The notes under the pieces: model-generated
What the model was told of the DNA's origin: nothing
What the model saw: the letters and a program-made list of their open reading frames with translations, nothing else
Database searches by the model: none
Shown: piece after piece, positions 24,046 to 37,159 of the stretch
How positions within the stretch are numbered: the first letter of the stretch is position 1
How the letters are laid out: each line of letters starts with the position of its first letter
NCBI RefSeq assembly: GCF_002288925.2
Contig: NW_022098000.1
Location: forward strand, 3,741,277 to 3,805,276
Length of the DNA: 64,000 nucleotides
Source: Delphinapterus leucas
Taxonomy: Eukaryota; Chordata; Mammalia; Artiodactyla; Monodontidae
Direction: 5' to 3'
Made by a program: the position numbers and the translations under genes

Positions 24046-25367
24046 AGGTATTAGTAGATTTTAGTATTGTAAGAAAAACTGTCTTGGGTTTAGATGTGTG
24101 AGTTTTAAAGGGGTAAATTTCTCCTTACAGTATATCTCAGACTGTGAAAGTATTATACAGGACATATTTTGTAAAGTCATATCATTGACTTTTTCTGTTA
24201 TCTGGGCTTGATAAAGCCTAGGAAATAACAATTAGATGACATTTGCTAACACTCAGATTATATCTACCATAATACCACCTCTCTCCACCATGGTAACTAT
24301 GTGCAAACTGCCACTGTGTCCAAGTATATGAAGTCATAAATAAGCCCCAAGTGTTAAGCAAATACAAAAGCAGACATAACATTTTTCCCTGCATATGGGA
24401 ACCATCTCTTATGAACTTAATTTCAATCAATATAGGCAGTTTAAATTGTTTCTTGATTTCCTTTGTTAAGAAACTATTTATATTCTTAAAAACAAGCTTT
24501 CACTTGTGGTTCTTACATGAAAACAGTGGACAACTTAAACATTTTGCAAACTGGAGAGTTCTAGTACACATGTTTGTCTGAAACATTTTTTGAGAGAAAG
24601 TGTATGAGGATTATAATAACTTTGGATATTTCAGGTGCTATAAAGATTAGTCTCCACATTCGGTCTCATGCTGGGCCTGCACTGACGTTATTAAGTTTGG
24701 GCAAATGTGTAGAGTGAGTGAAGGAAATGTTTGGAAATGGGCCATGCAGAAGGGGTGAGGAAAAGCCAGACATTTAGGCTACCCTGTTGCCATCAGCACT
24801 TCCCCAGTGCAAGGCTATTTAATGAACTTAGCATTTACAGATTTTTACTAGTGTCAAAATTTTGGAAGGCATCTTGTTTGAATATTCACACTGTTTTGCT
24901 TTTCTTACAAAAGAAGAAGAAAAGAATTGAAAGAGCATTTGCTACACCTCTGTATTGCCAGTACTTTATAGTAGCTGCAGTGTAGCACCTTATTTTTTGT
25001 TTATCTTTGCCTGTTTTTATGTTGTCCCTTAACTGAGCATAAGAATATCGTTTCTCTGACATGCAGAATTGTACTTTGATGGTCATTAAAAGTTTGGAAA
25101 TGAGTGGTGTTTGGTATTAACCAGCTGTGGCCTTGAGTGATGAAATTCTAAAAATATGTAGTGTGCCTTCTCAAAAAGCATATGCCTTAAATATGTAGAA
25201 GTAATTAAACACACAAGACCAAACTTTAGGCAAAATTGGCCGAAGGTGCTATAAGCATCCCGTTCTTGACCCGAGGGACTGTAGCACAGGAGCTGGAGAC
25301 TTTGATATGTAAATGGAAATAATTGCATAACTATCAATTCTCAAATGAACAATAAAATAAAAACATT
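24046..25367. other. Unassigned non-coding DNA
   Basis: No gene or repeat recognised. Open frames are under 90 codons and without domains. Confidence 0.4.
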
Positions 25368-25679
25368 CCTATTTTATTTATTTAATTTTGTCTGTGTCAC
25401 GTCCTCGTTGCTGCACGCGGGCTTTCTCTCGTTGCGGCGAGCGGGGGCTACTCTTCGTTGCTGTGCACGGGCTTCTCATTGCAGTGGAGCACGGGCTCTA
25501 GGTGCGTGGGCTTCAGTAGGTGTGGCTCGCGGGCTCTAGAGTGCAGGCTCAGTAGTTCTGGCGCACGGGCTTAGTTGCTCCGCGGCATGTGGGATCTTCT
25601 TGGACCAGGGATCGAACCGTGTTCCCTGCATTGGCAGGCAGATTCTTATCTATTGCGCCACCAGGGAAGCCCCTATTTT
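25368..25679 (-). mobile_element. Older CHR-type tRNA-derived SINE with TSD
   Basis: A T-rich start at about 25371-25390 and an end 'caccagggaagcccc' give minus-strand orientation. CCTATTTT flanks it at 25368-25375 and 25672-25679. It is longer than the other copies, with repeated 'gggctctag' and 'cgggctt' units between 25425 and 25570, and keeps a B-box-like GGTTCGATCCC on the minus strand. It is probably an older, larger subfamily. Confidence 0.85.
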
Positions 25680-27240
25680 GCATGCAGAAATAATAAAAAT
25701 GAGCACATGCACACACCCAAAGAATGCCATAATTAGGTCAGATCTATTAAAGGAGTCTTAAGGATTTCAAGAAGGTTGATGCAAGACAGAAAAGAAAGTC
25801 AGTGACTATCACTGTGTATGTCTCCTGCCTAAATTCATTAACTGCTTGTTATTTCACTCACTTTGTTGATCTTTCAAATGCCTTAGGAACCTAGAATCCC
25901 AAGAATTACAATAAGATAGCTAGTCATTACAGCTTTAAAACAAATAAACAAACAAACATTCCTGTATACCTTAGTTGGAACATAGCCACTGACACCTGAG
26001 AAGATTCATAATTTATTCCAAGAATGAAAAACTTTTTATTATTACTAGTAGTGTTAGTATCAGTGTAATTGTAAAGAATAAGAATAGACCAGATAAAAAT
26101 GTTTGCATTTTTTCTTTTGCCTGTGTTAAAACATAAAATTTATTCTTGAAACTCCCTGTAAAGAGTTTTTAGTATATTCTATACTAATTTTAATGACTAT
26201 GTTCTACCTTATGCCTATGTTTACATGGAACTTTTCATTTAAGTATTTTAATCAAAAATATTTATTTAGCATACTATCAGATGATGCAACAAACAAAATA
26301 CTACTTAGGCACAAGTAAATGTTTGTTTCTTTCCTGGAGAATGTATTGGAGTGACTCAGTTTTTGTCTTTTATGAAATTGTTTAAAAATATTTTCAAACA
26401 TTAACTCATGGATTTTTTCTTTTAGCTTCAAAAAATATGGGGTCATTATATCAGCTCAGCAGATGTCAAACCTAAATTTCTCTTGTCATAATTGAAGCCT
26501 GTCTCCTCTTCCTCCTCGTTCACTGGGAAAAGAGAACAGCTGTTGGACATCACCCTCTTACAATAACTGTTTCCTCCTTAACTTTGTCTTTTTCAGTTCA
26601 TTTGAAACCCTCAAGTCCTAATTTTCCTCATAGGTCCTATTATTCTTGCTAAAATTGTTGGATGTGATCTTAGAGTCACACTGCCATGGCCTCACATGTG
26701 GGGAGCCCCAAATTGAGAAGAGTTGTCTCAAAAAGACCACATTTATCACAAAGGTATGGTTGCCTAGCTCATTTGCATAACATTTCAAGTAATTATGATA
26801 ATACCATAGAGGAATGGTACATTACATTTACAGATTCCATGTGATTCTTTCCTTGTTTTTCACAATTTAGTAATTTTGTATTGCATTTCGTTTAAATTAG
26901 TTCTTCTTGTGACTTATGACCTAGATTAATTTAAGTATTTTTCAAATCATTCATTCTATCTCAGATTAGGTATTTTATTTGTAAGTAGAGGTCAGAACGA
27001 GTCATGGAACTATCTCAGTTTTCCTGAAAAGTTACCCTACTAATTCACTAAAGTCCTTGTTGGAGTCAGGATATATAGAAATAATGACATCTAGAGAATA
27101 ATTTGAAAATGGTGATATGTATCTACACATTTTCATGTACAAACATTGCAAAATGCGAGTAACTTTTGAAGCAATCTCTTTCTTCCCTCCTTACTCTCAA
27201 ACTTCTGAATCTATTTTTATTCTATTTGTATTCATAGATG
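25680..27240. other. Unassigned AT-rich DNA
   Basis: No named feature except a short (AAAC)-like run near 25938-25958. Confidence 0.4.
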
Positions 27241-27315
27241 TTAACTGTATATATGCTATACATGTATGTATATGTAGATATGTATATATATACATATATT
27301 ATATATATATATATT
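27241..27315. repeat. (TA)n/(TATG)n low-complexity tract
   Basis: Interrupted TA, TATG and TATA runs, partly self-complementary. Confidence 0.8.
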
Positions 27316-27545
27316 TCAGCAGTTAAGAGCATGGGTTTTGAGTTTTACCTTTGGCATTTATTAACTCTCTGATACACATGGAAGTACTGAATATTTTTAA
27401 ACCTCAATCTCTTCATCTATAAAATGACAAAACCAAAGCTGACCACAATATCACAGGGTGGCTGTGGGAATTAAGTGGGCTGATACATTTGATACTTTGT
27501 AAAATATCTGACACACAATGAACATACAATACGTATTATCACTAG
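27316..27545 (+). mobile_element. MIR SINE
   Basis: 'cagcagttaagagcatgggt', 'tcttcatctataaaatgaca', 'gggtggctgtgggaattaag' and 'gacacacaatgaacata' occur in MIR order over about 230 bp, close to full length though diverged. Confidence 0.75.
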
Positions 27546-29154
27546 CACTGCAATTCTATTATTATTTTTATTATTATCATCATCCCCTGAGTGACATCAC
27601 CACTGACATAGAGTTCTCTGTTACACATTACTCATACTTTAGTTGTAATGTATTAGTGACCTTAGGAATATTTTAACATGACTGCTTTCCAATCCTGTAT
27701 TTTTGTTGTTATTGTTTATTTGCTTGTTTAAATCTGTTAATAGTCGTTTACTATCTTCTCACAAGCTGTATATTTACACCTGTGCTCTTTAAAGCATTAC
27801 TTCTGTCTTGGTTTAACGTTTTTTGGTCACACTGCATCATTCGTCTTTATGTGGGTAGTGTTTTTTTATGTTCGACAATCATAGAACACAGGAAGAAGAC
27901 AATAACCATATAAAACAACTAATACAGGCGCAATGAAGCTCACAGTTGGAGGCTGGCTCTCCACAATATGTCTACTTTGTTTCTAAACAATAAACTTAGG
28001 CTGAGTATAGCTAGATTCCTCATGTAGAGAGGAACCCTGTTTCCTGTCTCCCTTGACATTTACACAGGAGCTACAAGGAGGCAGAGCCTCACTCAACAGA
28101 GTTGGAAAACTCTGGACTTTCAAGCTGACTCTGAAATCATGTGGGCAAGAGAAACACTTTCTATTTGGACAATGGCTCCCTAGAAAGTTTGCATATTAGT
28201 ATTTATATCAGTGGAGGTCTTGGAGCCCACTTTGCTAAGCTTCTTCTTCTAGAGCTTCTGAGGAAGACTGTTAGGGTCATCCACTGGCTAAACTGAGTCA
28301 TCAATGATGATTATCTATTTGAGAAAATTGGAAATCTTAGTCCAGCAGAACTTAAAAAAAAAATTCCAATATTTGTGTGCCTCACAGTTTTCCATGCTAA
28401 TGTGTAATACTTAGAGTCAAATAGTTCCTATGGCAAAACCAATCATTTTACATTTAGCATGCAGGAGTGCTAATTATTAATAACCCAAAATGGAAAATTC
28501 AAGTGGGATACAGGCTCCTATAAAGAATAAAATCTATAGACTATTATAATACTATACAATTACATAATAGTAATTTTAGTGAGGTATAGGCACTCTTGAA
28601 TAGCCCTTCTTATGTTTAAACCTGATGTTAAGTAATAAGACATGTCAGTGAATGTCAATTTCAAAGTGTCTACATCCCAACTTGGCCTTGTTATTCTTTT
28701 CCATTATTACATACTCTTAATCTCTGAAAGAAACAGGGTTTTTCAGGAGAAACAGTATATTTGAGCCCTTTGGCAAGAAAATGCAAGATGTATTCAAGGA
28801 AAGAGGAAGTGGTTCCATTTGATTATAATTGGAGGCTTAGTAAGGAAGCCAATAGTGTGGGTTAGGAAGTTAGATTAGGTATAAATGATGCAAAATCTGG
28901 AAAGCCAAAACAAGGAATTAAAGTGTTCTCTTTAGGCTAAGAATTTGAGCATAATAAGTACATTTTTATTTTATAAAACTTAAATTCATGAAATTTATTT
29001 TTTATATTTATTCTAGGCAACATGGAGGACATAGAAAAGTATGCAGACTAAATTTTAAGGCATCAGAAAATTTTCAAAGTAGTATACTGGTTTATTTCTC
29101 TCTCCTCTCTTTTCTATAAAAGTATTTTTAAACACGATCAGGATAATACGGATT
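27546..29154. other. Unassigned non-coding DNA
   Basis: No gene or named repeat recognised. Confidence 0.4.
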
Positions 29155-29510
29155 TTTTAAACATTAAGATTAGTTTTTGAAAAGGTAATACATTATTAAG
29201 GTTTAAGATTCAAAAAGCACAAAAAGGGTATACATTGAAAAGCTCCCTCTCAACTCTGTTCCCCGGCACCCAGTTCTGTCCCCCAAAGCGTCAATTCACT
29301 CACCCTCCCAGGCTGATCACAAGCACACATCCACACAAACACGTGTCCTTACCTGCTAGCAGATTTTTACTTTCTTTTGTACCATATCTTTTTCAACTAA
29401 CAATGTATCTTAGAGATCATTCCACATCAGTATCCAGAGAGCTTTCTCATTTATCTAATGTTCATATGGAATCTTATTACATGAATATTTTGTAATTATT
29501 TAAATAGTAC
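29155..29510 (-). mobile_element. Old L1 (L1M-type) 3'UTR fragment
   Basis: 'aaaaggtaatacattattaa', 'gctccctctcaactctgttc', 'acaatgtatcttagagatca' then 'ttccacatcagtatc' follow the inverted order of old mammalian L1 3' regions. Non-coding. Confidence 0.55.
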
Positions 29511-29689
29511 CTCTTTGATAGACTGTATTGACCAAAGAAGCTAGATGTTATTGCAGTAAAAATGACAAAAATCCCCAAGTCTCAGATGTGTATATAACAG
29601 AAGTTTAATCTGGGTATCTGACTCCATCTATTCCTTCCTCCAAGGACTGAGTTGAAAGCCTCTACCATTTAAAAATAAATAAGTGACAA

Positions 29690-29860
29690 ATCTCAAGGTT
29701 AAGTTCTTACATATCTTTGCTGGTTTTCTGTCTACTAGTTCTATCTATTACTGAGAGAGGAGTGTTAAAGTCTTCAACTAGAGACTAAAATCTTTAATTC
29801 TCCTTTCAGTTCCATCAGTTTTGGTTTTATGTCAAAGCTCTTTAGTTATGTGCTTGTATT
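29690..29860 (-). mobile_element. Old L1 ORF2 fragment, endonuclease region
   Basis: 'ggttttctgtctactagttc', 'tattactgagagaggagtgt' and 'ttctcctttcagttccatca' correspond, inverted, to a part of the L1 endonuclease coding region. Decayed. Confidence 0.6.
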
Positions 29861-29864
29861 ACTT

Positions 29865-30310
29865 TTCTATTGCTCATAACAAATTACCACAAACTTAGTG
29901 GCTTCAATCAACTTCACTTATTACCTCAGGGTTCTGGAGGCAGGAGTCCAGGAGGGCTTGACTTGGTTCCAAAGAGAAGGGAAGGAATGGTCAAGTCACC
30001 ACAAGTTTGGTGATACTCTGAATTCTAGGGCGTTTCCTCTGCCCATCTGGTGTGTCTACTTTTCGTAGTCCTCCAAGTGTGGCACATTCAACCTGTGCAG
30101 GTTTTATAGTTGTTCTCAGGGAAGGAGACAGGGTGGCGTGTGTTTACTCCCACTGCACCCAGACCCAGAACCCCCAACTTGGGGTTCTTAAATATAAATG
30201 ATGGGAGTTGACTCTGGCAGTTTTTTGTTTTTAGGTTATTGGATAACATAAGGAATTGGGAGTGTTGAAGAATGAGTCTAGAGGCCATGCTCCAGTGACA
30301 ATGCTGCTAA
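29865..30310 (-). mobile_element. MaLR-like LTR
   Basis: 'aaattaccacaaacttagtg' then 'gcttcaatcaac' and 'ggttctggaggcaggagtcc' match the inverted end of a mammalian MaLR-type LTR. The distal half is less certain. The subfamily cannot be set by eye. Confidence 0.5.
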
Positions 30311-30992
30311 TTCCGTCACAGAACCTGCTTAACCAGGGAACAGCTTAGCAGGGAACAGAAATTCGGGTTTTCCACAATGGCTACTGCTGTCAGTAGGAAG
30401 TCAATCTCCATATCCAGAACCCAAACCAGTGTTCATCTTCGTCTCCAATGTTTTCTTGCTCAAGCCACTCATTCTAAATCCAAGCCTCTCATAGGTGAAT
30501 CTAATTTATGAAAATCATGTCACACACCTTTATGTGCAAATCAAGTCCCATGCCTGTATTTTTAACACTAAAAGGCCATGGAAGTGAGTTCTATGCGTAC
30601 TGCCTCATGGAGGGAAATCCCTTCGGCACACTGAGGATGTTCAAAACATGTTGGGCAACCAGGAAATGTGATAAATGTCTACTGCATTTTGAATATATTG
30701 TATAAAGCAAAAGAAATTTTGATCCTGCCTTATTTACTAACACTGTGTAATCAATTTTGCTGATAAAAGTACTAATGTGTTTTGTATACCTAGAAGGTTT
30801 AATGAAATTAACTGGGATTTTTAAGTGCTTTTATTGTGACATTGACCATAGATTGATGAGAAAAACATTATATAGATACTGGTACTATTGTGCTTAAGAA
30901 TTCATAATGTCACGTTTCCATTATAGGACTGTGCTACAAACAAACACACACACACACTGGATTCTTGCCCTCTGTAGTATTTACATCTTAAC
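30311..30992. other. Unassigned non-coding DNA with (AC)n
   Basis: A short (AC)n run lies near 30942-30957. No gene is supportable. Confidence 0.4.
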
Positions 30993-31220
30993 GTGTAGTG
31001 GTTAAGAGCACAGACTTTGAAGTGAAAAAAGCCTGCCTTGTACCCTCTCCTGTTACTCAATAGCTGAGCAATCTTGGGCAAGTTAACTTCTCTGCCCCCA
31101 TGCTTTGTATTTGTAAAATGAGGGTGATAATGTCAGTTCCAAGCTCATAGAATTACTGAGAGGATGAATGGAGATCAATGTAAAGCCTGGTACATAGTAA
31201 ATGTTCAGTAAATTTTAGTT
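30993..31220 (+). mobile_element. MIR SINE
   Basis: 'gtagtggttaagagcacaga', 'tgagcaatcttgggcaagtt' then 'aacttctctg', 'gtaaaatgagggtgataatg' and 'ggtacatagtaaatgttcag' form a nearly complete MIR. Confidence 0.85.
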
Positions 31221-32667
31221 ATGCTTAATATTATGAATGCTTTTTCTTTGATATGATAATAAAATGTATTCATTTTATCTCCTAAGATACTCAAAGAATC
31301 TTCAATGCCGAGTAAAATGAAAGTATCTGTTTGCAACAAGTGGATATTTTTTGATTCATTATGTACTCTTAGTAAGTGAGTAGAAATAAATTGAAAGGCT
31401 TCTAAATGTTAAACAGGTCCATCTTCTTGTATATTGTGGTCTTAGCAGGTAGCTGGAATCTGGACTATCTCTGCTGGAAACCCTTATGCTTATCTTCAAA
31501 CAGAAGTCACAGGGCTCTTCAAAGTTAAGAAGTCAGGGCAAAGGTCAATGGAAATTCAGCTCACGATTATTATAACCTAGTCTGTATAAGCACATCATGT
31601 ACAGAAGTCCAAACTTTTGAAAAATATTGTGAATGTTTTTTGGCTTCTGTGGCTAATGTTATGATAAAAGAGACTCGACTGCAATGTCTTTTGGTCCTTC
31701 CTCCCTGTCTGTTTAAGGGTGTTCCATGCAGCTTTGGCAAATAATGTTTCCAAAATTTTGAAATGTTTAACTGGTGCAGCTTTCTGAACTGGCTGACTCC
31801 CATGCAGTAAGATTTATTTCCTTTCGGTATAAATCAAACGTTTAAGATGATAGCTCAGAGAAGATAATTGAGATTTTATTGCTTTGGAAAGAATATCTGT
31901 GTGAGTCCTTCATATTCTGTTAGAAAATATTAACAGAAAATTAATGAATCCTGCTATGAATCTGTGATAATTTGTGGCCTGGTCTCCCATAATAAAAAAA
32001 TAAAACTCTAATCTTTACTAAGCTTTAACATGTAACATTAGATGTAACATGTAGGTTTTATTTTTTTCTTTCACATGGCAACAAGCGAAAAAAAGAATGT
32101 GTTTTTGCTTAAGGTCTTAGAAAAAGTGCCTCCCCTTACTAACTCAGAAAAAGTACCTCCCCTGACTAACTCAGGCACTTCAGAAAGATCACTGATTTCT
32201 GATACTTTGAGTGGATAAAATGTGGTTTTCCATGAACAGGGTTAACTTAATACTGAGGACCCTGTGGATTAATTCTTGAAATGGGATCCTATTTCTGGCA
32301 TATTGCAAAGTTTCGTTAATGCTGGGCTTAGGCCCTATTTGTAAAAATTATTTTCATGGCTGGGTCACGTTGGTTACATTACTTTTTAGCATACAATTGG
32401 GGCTGCAGAGTCTCTAATTGTTTCAGAACCAAAGAAGAGGGTTTACAAAAGTGTGTTCCTGTGGAGGGAAAGCTTGGGAGCTGAGAATTTATGAGCATAG
32501 GGGTTCCCTTCTCTATGTTCTGTCATTGTCAGAAGCGTATGTTCTTGCCAAGGGAGCAGTAGATTCTTGTATGGATATTGTGGGGCCATGTGGCCCTTCC
32601 TGTAGGTTTCGGATTTACGGATTTGTCCAACTTCATAGTGGCTGTATTACATTGTTTTGTCTTTATA
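31221..32667. other. Unassigned non-coding DNA
   Basis: Holds the tandem duplication at 32119-32172. Open frames at 31570-31803 (minus) and 32418-32672 (plus) have no recognisable domain. Confidence 0.4.
32119..32172. repeat. 27-bp tandem duplication, two units
   Basis: 32119-32145 and 32146-32172 share 25 of 27 bases, with AAAAAGT.CCTCCCCT and ACTAACTC as the common parts. It is an isolated local duplication. Confidence 0.9.
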
Positions 32668-32855
32668 ATTAAAAAAAATTTTATTGAAGAATAATTCACT
32701 TACAATGTTGTGTTAGTTTCAGGTGTACAGCACAGTGATTCAACCATACATACATATATGTCTATTTTTTTTCAGATTCTTTTCCCTTATAGATTATTCC
32801 AAAATATTGAATATAGTTATAGTTCCCTATGCTATAAAATATAAACTAGAGCTCA
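32668..32855 (-). mobile_element. LINE-1 3'UTR fragment
   Basis: Begins on the plus strand with an A/T tail and 'ttttattgaagaataattca', then 'tacaatgttgtgttagtttc' and 'ggtgtacagcacagtgattc'. It is the same 3'UTR family as 48466, 52812 and 53908. Confidence 0.8.
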
Positions 32856-33689
32856 GGAAAATAGACATTTCAATGATACTTTCCATTGATTTACCAAATT
32901 TTAGAGTAGGTAACATCGAGGATTTTTAACAATGATTTCAAAAACTTCCTCCTGTAACTAGATCAGTTCACAGGACGATCTTTTGCACCACAGCTGAAAT
33001 TTGAGACAGATGACTTTTCAGTAATGTTTTAATTCCAGTTAAAAGCTCAAGAGGATTTCCCAAGAAGAACAAAAGGAAGGGTTTGGAGCTGACTTGGATG
33101 AGAAAGCAACTTCTCCAGCTGCAAAATTGTTGCATGGGGGAAGCAGACAGATCATGTGCTAGTGAAATTAGCAAGAAAGGGGAACCCCTTGTTTCTGCCC
33201 TGGAATCTCCTCCTAAATCTTATATTCCCCAGTCAACTGTAATCTGACTACCATTTCCCTGTCCACAACATAAAGGAACAGCCTAATTAGGAAAATGTGC
33301 GTACTTGAAAATTACCTTGTAGCTGCTGTGATGAATGAAAACATCAATGACTCAACCAGGGAGTATATTCTTACTTTACAGTCACAACCTTATTTGGAGT
33401 AAATCACATCACCTAACTTATTATCCACCATACTTTTCAGTTTCTATTTAAGAAGATAACAGTTTGCTTCTAAAAATCAAACCAAAAACATCGGAAAGAT
33501 TGCCCATGAAGGCAAAATTAAAATTTTCTTGCGTGATTTAGATACACGTCTATCCCCTTAACATAGAGATGTAAAACCATGCAGTAGGCAGCTCCTAAAC
33601 AGCCTGAACGATTTCCATTTCCTTGTATTCATACTCTTGTATAATCCCTTCCATTTGAGTATGGTCTAAACTTATTCACTCACTTCTAA
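32856..33689. other. Unassigned non-coding DNA
   Basis: Nothing recognised. Confidence 0.4.
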
Positions 33690-34110
33690 AGAATTGTATA
33701 TGGTAGAAGGAATAGGGTGACACTTCTAAGTTTTGCTTATTTAAAGGATCATGGCTTTTTCTTGGTCTCTCTCTCTCTCTGATCACTCACTCTGGGAGAG
33801 GCCAGCTGCTATGTAGGTGAGGAGTTGCTATGTGTGTGGAGAGGCCAACGTAGAAAAGGACTGAGGGCGGCCAACTATGATATAAGTGAGCTTGGAAGTG
33901 AATCCTTAGTGCTAATGAAGTTTTGAGATGACTACATCCTGGCTAGTAATTTGTACTGATTCATGAGAGACCTTGAGCCAGAGGCATTCACCTAAGCTTC
34001 ATCCAGATCCTAACTCACAGAAATTTGTACATAAAAGTTAATTCTTCTAAGGCTCCAAGTTTGGGGGTAATTTGTTACCTGGCCATAATAGATAGCTAAA
34101 TCAAAATATT
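33690..34110 (+). mobile_element. MaLR-like LTR (MLT1-type)
   Basis: 'ggagaggccaacgtag', 'gtgagcttggaagtgaatcc', 'tcatgagagaccttgagcca' then 'gaggcattcacctaag', and 'tttgggggtaatttgttacc' follow the order of old MLT1-type LTRs. Diverged; no internal sequence. Confidence 0.65.
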
Positions 34111-34114
34111 TCAG

Positions 34115-35010
34115 TTGATTGTTTAAAAATATAACATTTTACTTAATAGACATAGCTTTGATAGTATATTCACTAATGCATATCTGCACATACGTAATTC
34201 ATCTCTGTAGATATTTGAAAAGTAAGTTTCTCTCTCATCCTTTGCTCCCCATTCTCCAGTGCCCTTTCCAAGAAGTAACCACTGTTACTGTTTCATGTAT
34301 CCATCTGAAGACAGTCAATACATGGGTAAGTAAGTATTGTTATACATCTTTCAAAAATACATAGTAGCCATCCACATAACTATTATACCTGTTGCTTTCC
34401 AGGTTAGAGACATGTTTTAGAATCAAGTTATCAATTGCCTTATTGTTTTTAATGGCTACATGCCATAATTCATCCATCAAATTCCCAACTGATGAACATT
34501 TTGGTTTATAGTATTTTGCTATCACAAACAATGCTAAAATGAATATCCTGTATTTATGCCTATAGGATAACATTTTTAAAAAGTGGAATTGCTATGTCCA
34601 AAGATTTTTTAAAAATTTTAGTTTAGATAGATGTTGCCCAGGTTTCCTCTGTGAACTTTGTTTCAGTTTACACTCCCACCAACAATGTAAGACAATGGTC
34701 ACTTCCCCACACTTGTATTAACATGGTTCTCCAACTTTTATCTTTGTCAGTCCCAAAGTCTAAATAAATAAGTTCTTAAGATCTAATATTAATTACAAGT
34801 GTGGTTGAACATCTCCCAAGATATTTAAAAACCCTCTGTATTTCCTTTCCTATGAACTGTATATTTATATTCTTTCTCCATTTAAAAAAATCGGATCTCT
34901 GACTTTTTTCTTTGTGATTTATAGAAGCATTTCTTATTTAAGGACATCAGTCTTTTATCTATTTTATATGTTCAAAAATTTTGCCCCATTGGTTATTTGT
35001 TTTTCTATTA
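34115..35010 (-). mobile_element. Old L1/HAL1 fragment
   Basis: 'aagtaaccactgttactgtt', 'ttaatggctacatgccataa', 'ggattttgctatcacaaaca'-like sequence at 34510-34533, 'tttacactcccaccaacaat' and 'ttttgccccattggttattt' occur in inverted L1 order. The element is heavily decayed. Confidence 0.65.
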
Positions 35011-35593
35011 TTATTATTTTTTTGTGTGTGTGCAAGTGGACATGGAATTTTGAGATAATTGAACCAGTCATCAAAAGATGATTAATGGGAGTTCATCTGT
35101 ACTTAGATCACTTTGTGTTTATTGAGGGCCACCTACAAAGTGTCAGCAGAAGGCTCTATGGATGAACAAGGATCAGTCACTTTCCTTTGGTGATATCACT
35201 TGTGCAGGGGCATAGGAAAAACTTCAGAGAAGTGCTGTAGTTAGCGTTTCATTTTGAAGAAGCCGCAACCATAACAAAGACAAAACTGTTCAGCAGATCG
35301 AGGGGGAGGAAGGCAACTGAAGGGACCTGGGCAAATTTAAAAAATAGAAAAAAAGTAAAAGCAAAGTGAGAGGCATTAAGTACACTGGTTTTGTCCCCGA
35401 CTTTCTGAAACGGCAGACAGAATGCCGAACTACTTGTTAATTATGTAACTAAACTTACATAACTACTTACTAAATATTTGTTAGTCATTCAGGTATGTCA
35501 GGTGCATTATTGAGAATTCAGTTCACTAACCAGCTGTTCAATTGACTCCTTCCTGAATTGGGGGGAGGGTCTAGCCTGGATGAAAACACTAAA
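35011..35593. other. Unassigned non-coding DNA
   Basis: Contains a short (TG)n near 35023-35032. A piece near 35115-35180 weakly resembles an inverted L2 tail. No gene. Confidence 0.35.
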
Positions 35594-35826
35594 GGATGCA
35601 TTTACTTTTTTTTTTTTTTTTGCGGTACGCGGGCCTCTCACTGTTGTGTGGCCTCTCCCGTTGCAGAGCACAGGCTTCGGACGCGCAGGCTCAGAGGCCA
35701 TCGCTCACGGGCCCAGCCGCTCCGCTGCATGTGGGATCTTCCCGGACTGGGGCACGAACCCGTGTCCCCTGCATCAGCAGGCGGACTCTCAACCACTGCG
35801 CCACCAGGGAAGCCCGGATGCATTTA
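35594..35826 (-). mobile_element. CHR-type tRNA-derived SINE with 11-bp TSD
   Basis: TSD GGATGCATTTA at 35594-35604 and 35816-35826. The element (35605-35815) opens with a poly-T run and closes with 'ccaccagggaagccc', giving minus-strand orientation. On the minus strand it shows A-box-like TGGCGCAGTGG and B-box-like GGTTCGTGCCC. The clean TSD and limited divergence suggest a fairly recent insertion. Confidence 0.95.
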
Positions 35827-36897
35827 TTTTGAGGTAGCTTTGCCCCTCTATGACATTGGTACCATAATACCCTGTGAATGTAGTGTATTAAATGAATTGT
35901 GAATTCTGCAGCCCTCTGTCATGTGGTCAGAGAGTGATATTTCCAAACTATAAAGAGAGATTAGTAACTATATGATCTTACAGCTACATTATAAACTGCC
36001 ACATCTCTGAGAAATGCTTTGGTAACTTTATGCCTGGAGGGTACTGTGGGGTCATTTACCTCTCAGCTGTATTGAGGAAGGATTATCTGGTACCTACACA
36101 GCATAAAGTGAAGAGTGAAGATCCATGCTGTGGAACTTCAGGCAAATTCACTGTTTTATAAGAAAATCAACATCCCAGAAAATGTAAAAAATGTAAATAT
36201 ATCAGTAAACCAGTCAATGAAAAATTATACTTCATGTACACCTCTTGAACAGAGGAAGAAAGAATTTGATAGATATCTGAAAGGTATGGAAAATCACCAG
36301 CTTCTAATTGCATTTCCTTCCCTTCTCAGTTACTTGCCAACCACCAATTAAGCAATTACACCAGTTATTTTCTTTAGCATTCACTTTGACGTCTAAGACA
36401 TATGTTTCTGATTCTACTTCTGTAGACTGGGTTGCCCCCTTAGAGAGAAGGAGAGAGAAAGAGAGACAGACAGAGAGACAGAGAGAGAGAGAGAAAGAGA
36501 GAATAGATTCACAGGTTTTCATCCCTGAGAGTCTTTGAGTCTGTAATTGAGACAATATCCAATGAAATCATACACTGTTTCAGTTAGGTGTATCATATAA
36601 TTCTATTGCATTATTCATTTAACAAATAGCCATTTGCCCTTCCCTGCTCCCACTCTCTATTTTTTTTCCGTATTCTCTCTCTCAAGGAATGACATCTCCA
36701 ACCAGTCAATTACATAAGCCTGAAATATGGAAGTAACCCTTAACATGACTCTCTCTCTCACCATCTATATCTTCCCGTGAGTGATAGATTATTTCTCCCA
36801 AATATTCCTTGTATCTCTCCACTTCTCTTCATTTCCCCTCGTATCACTCAAGTTCAATCTACTATATGAATACATATTTTATTTTACATATTATTAC
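35827..36897. other. Unassigned non-coding DNA with purine-rich repeat
   Basis: An imperfect (GA)n/(GACA)n tract lies at 36441-36502. No gene recognised. Confidence 0.45.
36441..36502. repeat. (GA)n/(GACA)n purine-rich tract
   Basis: About 60 bases of GAGA, GAAA and GACA units on the plus strand. Confidence 0.9.
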
Positions 36898-36927
36898 AAA
36901 TGGTATATATATGTGCCATTTTCTTTA

Positions 36928-37159
36928 TCTATTCATCTATTTTTTTTTTTTTTTGGGTTTGCGGGCCTCTCACTGTTGTGGCCTCTCCCGTTGGAGAGCA
37001 CAGGCTCCGGACACGCAGGCTTAGCGGCCATGGCTCACAGGCCCAGCCACTCCGTGACATGTGGGATCTTCCCGGACCGGGGCATGAACCCGTGTCCCCT
37101 GCATCGGCAGGCGGACTCTCAACCACCGCACCACAAGGGAATCCCTCTATTCATCTATT
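36928..37159 (-). mobile_element. CHR-type SINE with 14-bp TSD, inserted in L1
   Basis: TSD TCTATTCATCTATT at 36928-36941 and 37146-37159, itself L1 ORF2 sequence. The element occupies 36942-37145 with the poly-T at its plus-strand start. It carries the CHR end as 'caagggaatccc', a small departure from the usual 'ccagggaagccc'. Confidence 0.93.

Noticed and set aside
35558..35902. A 114-codon open frame and similar frames at 36781-37172, 46971-47243 and 51924-52202
   Set aside because: All are translations of CHR SINE copies; the same peptide pattern repeats at each SINE.
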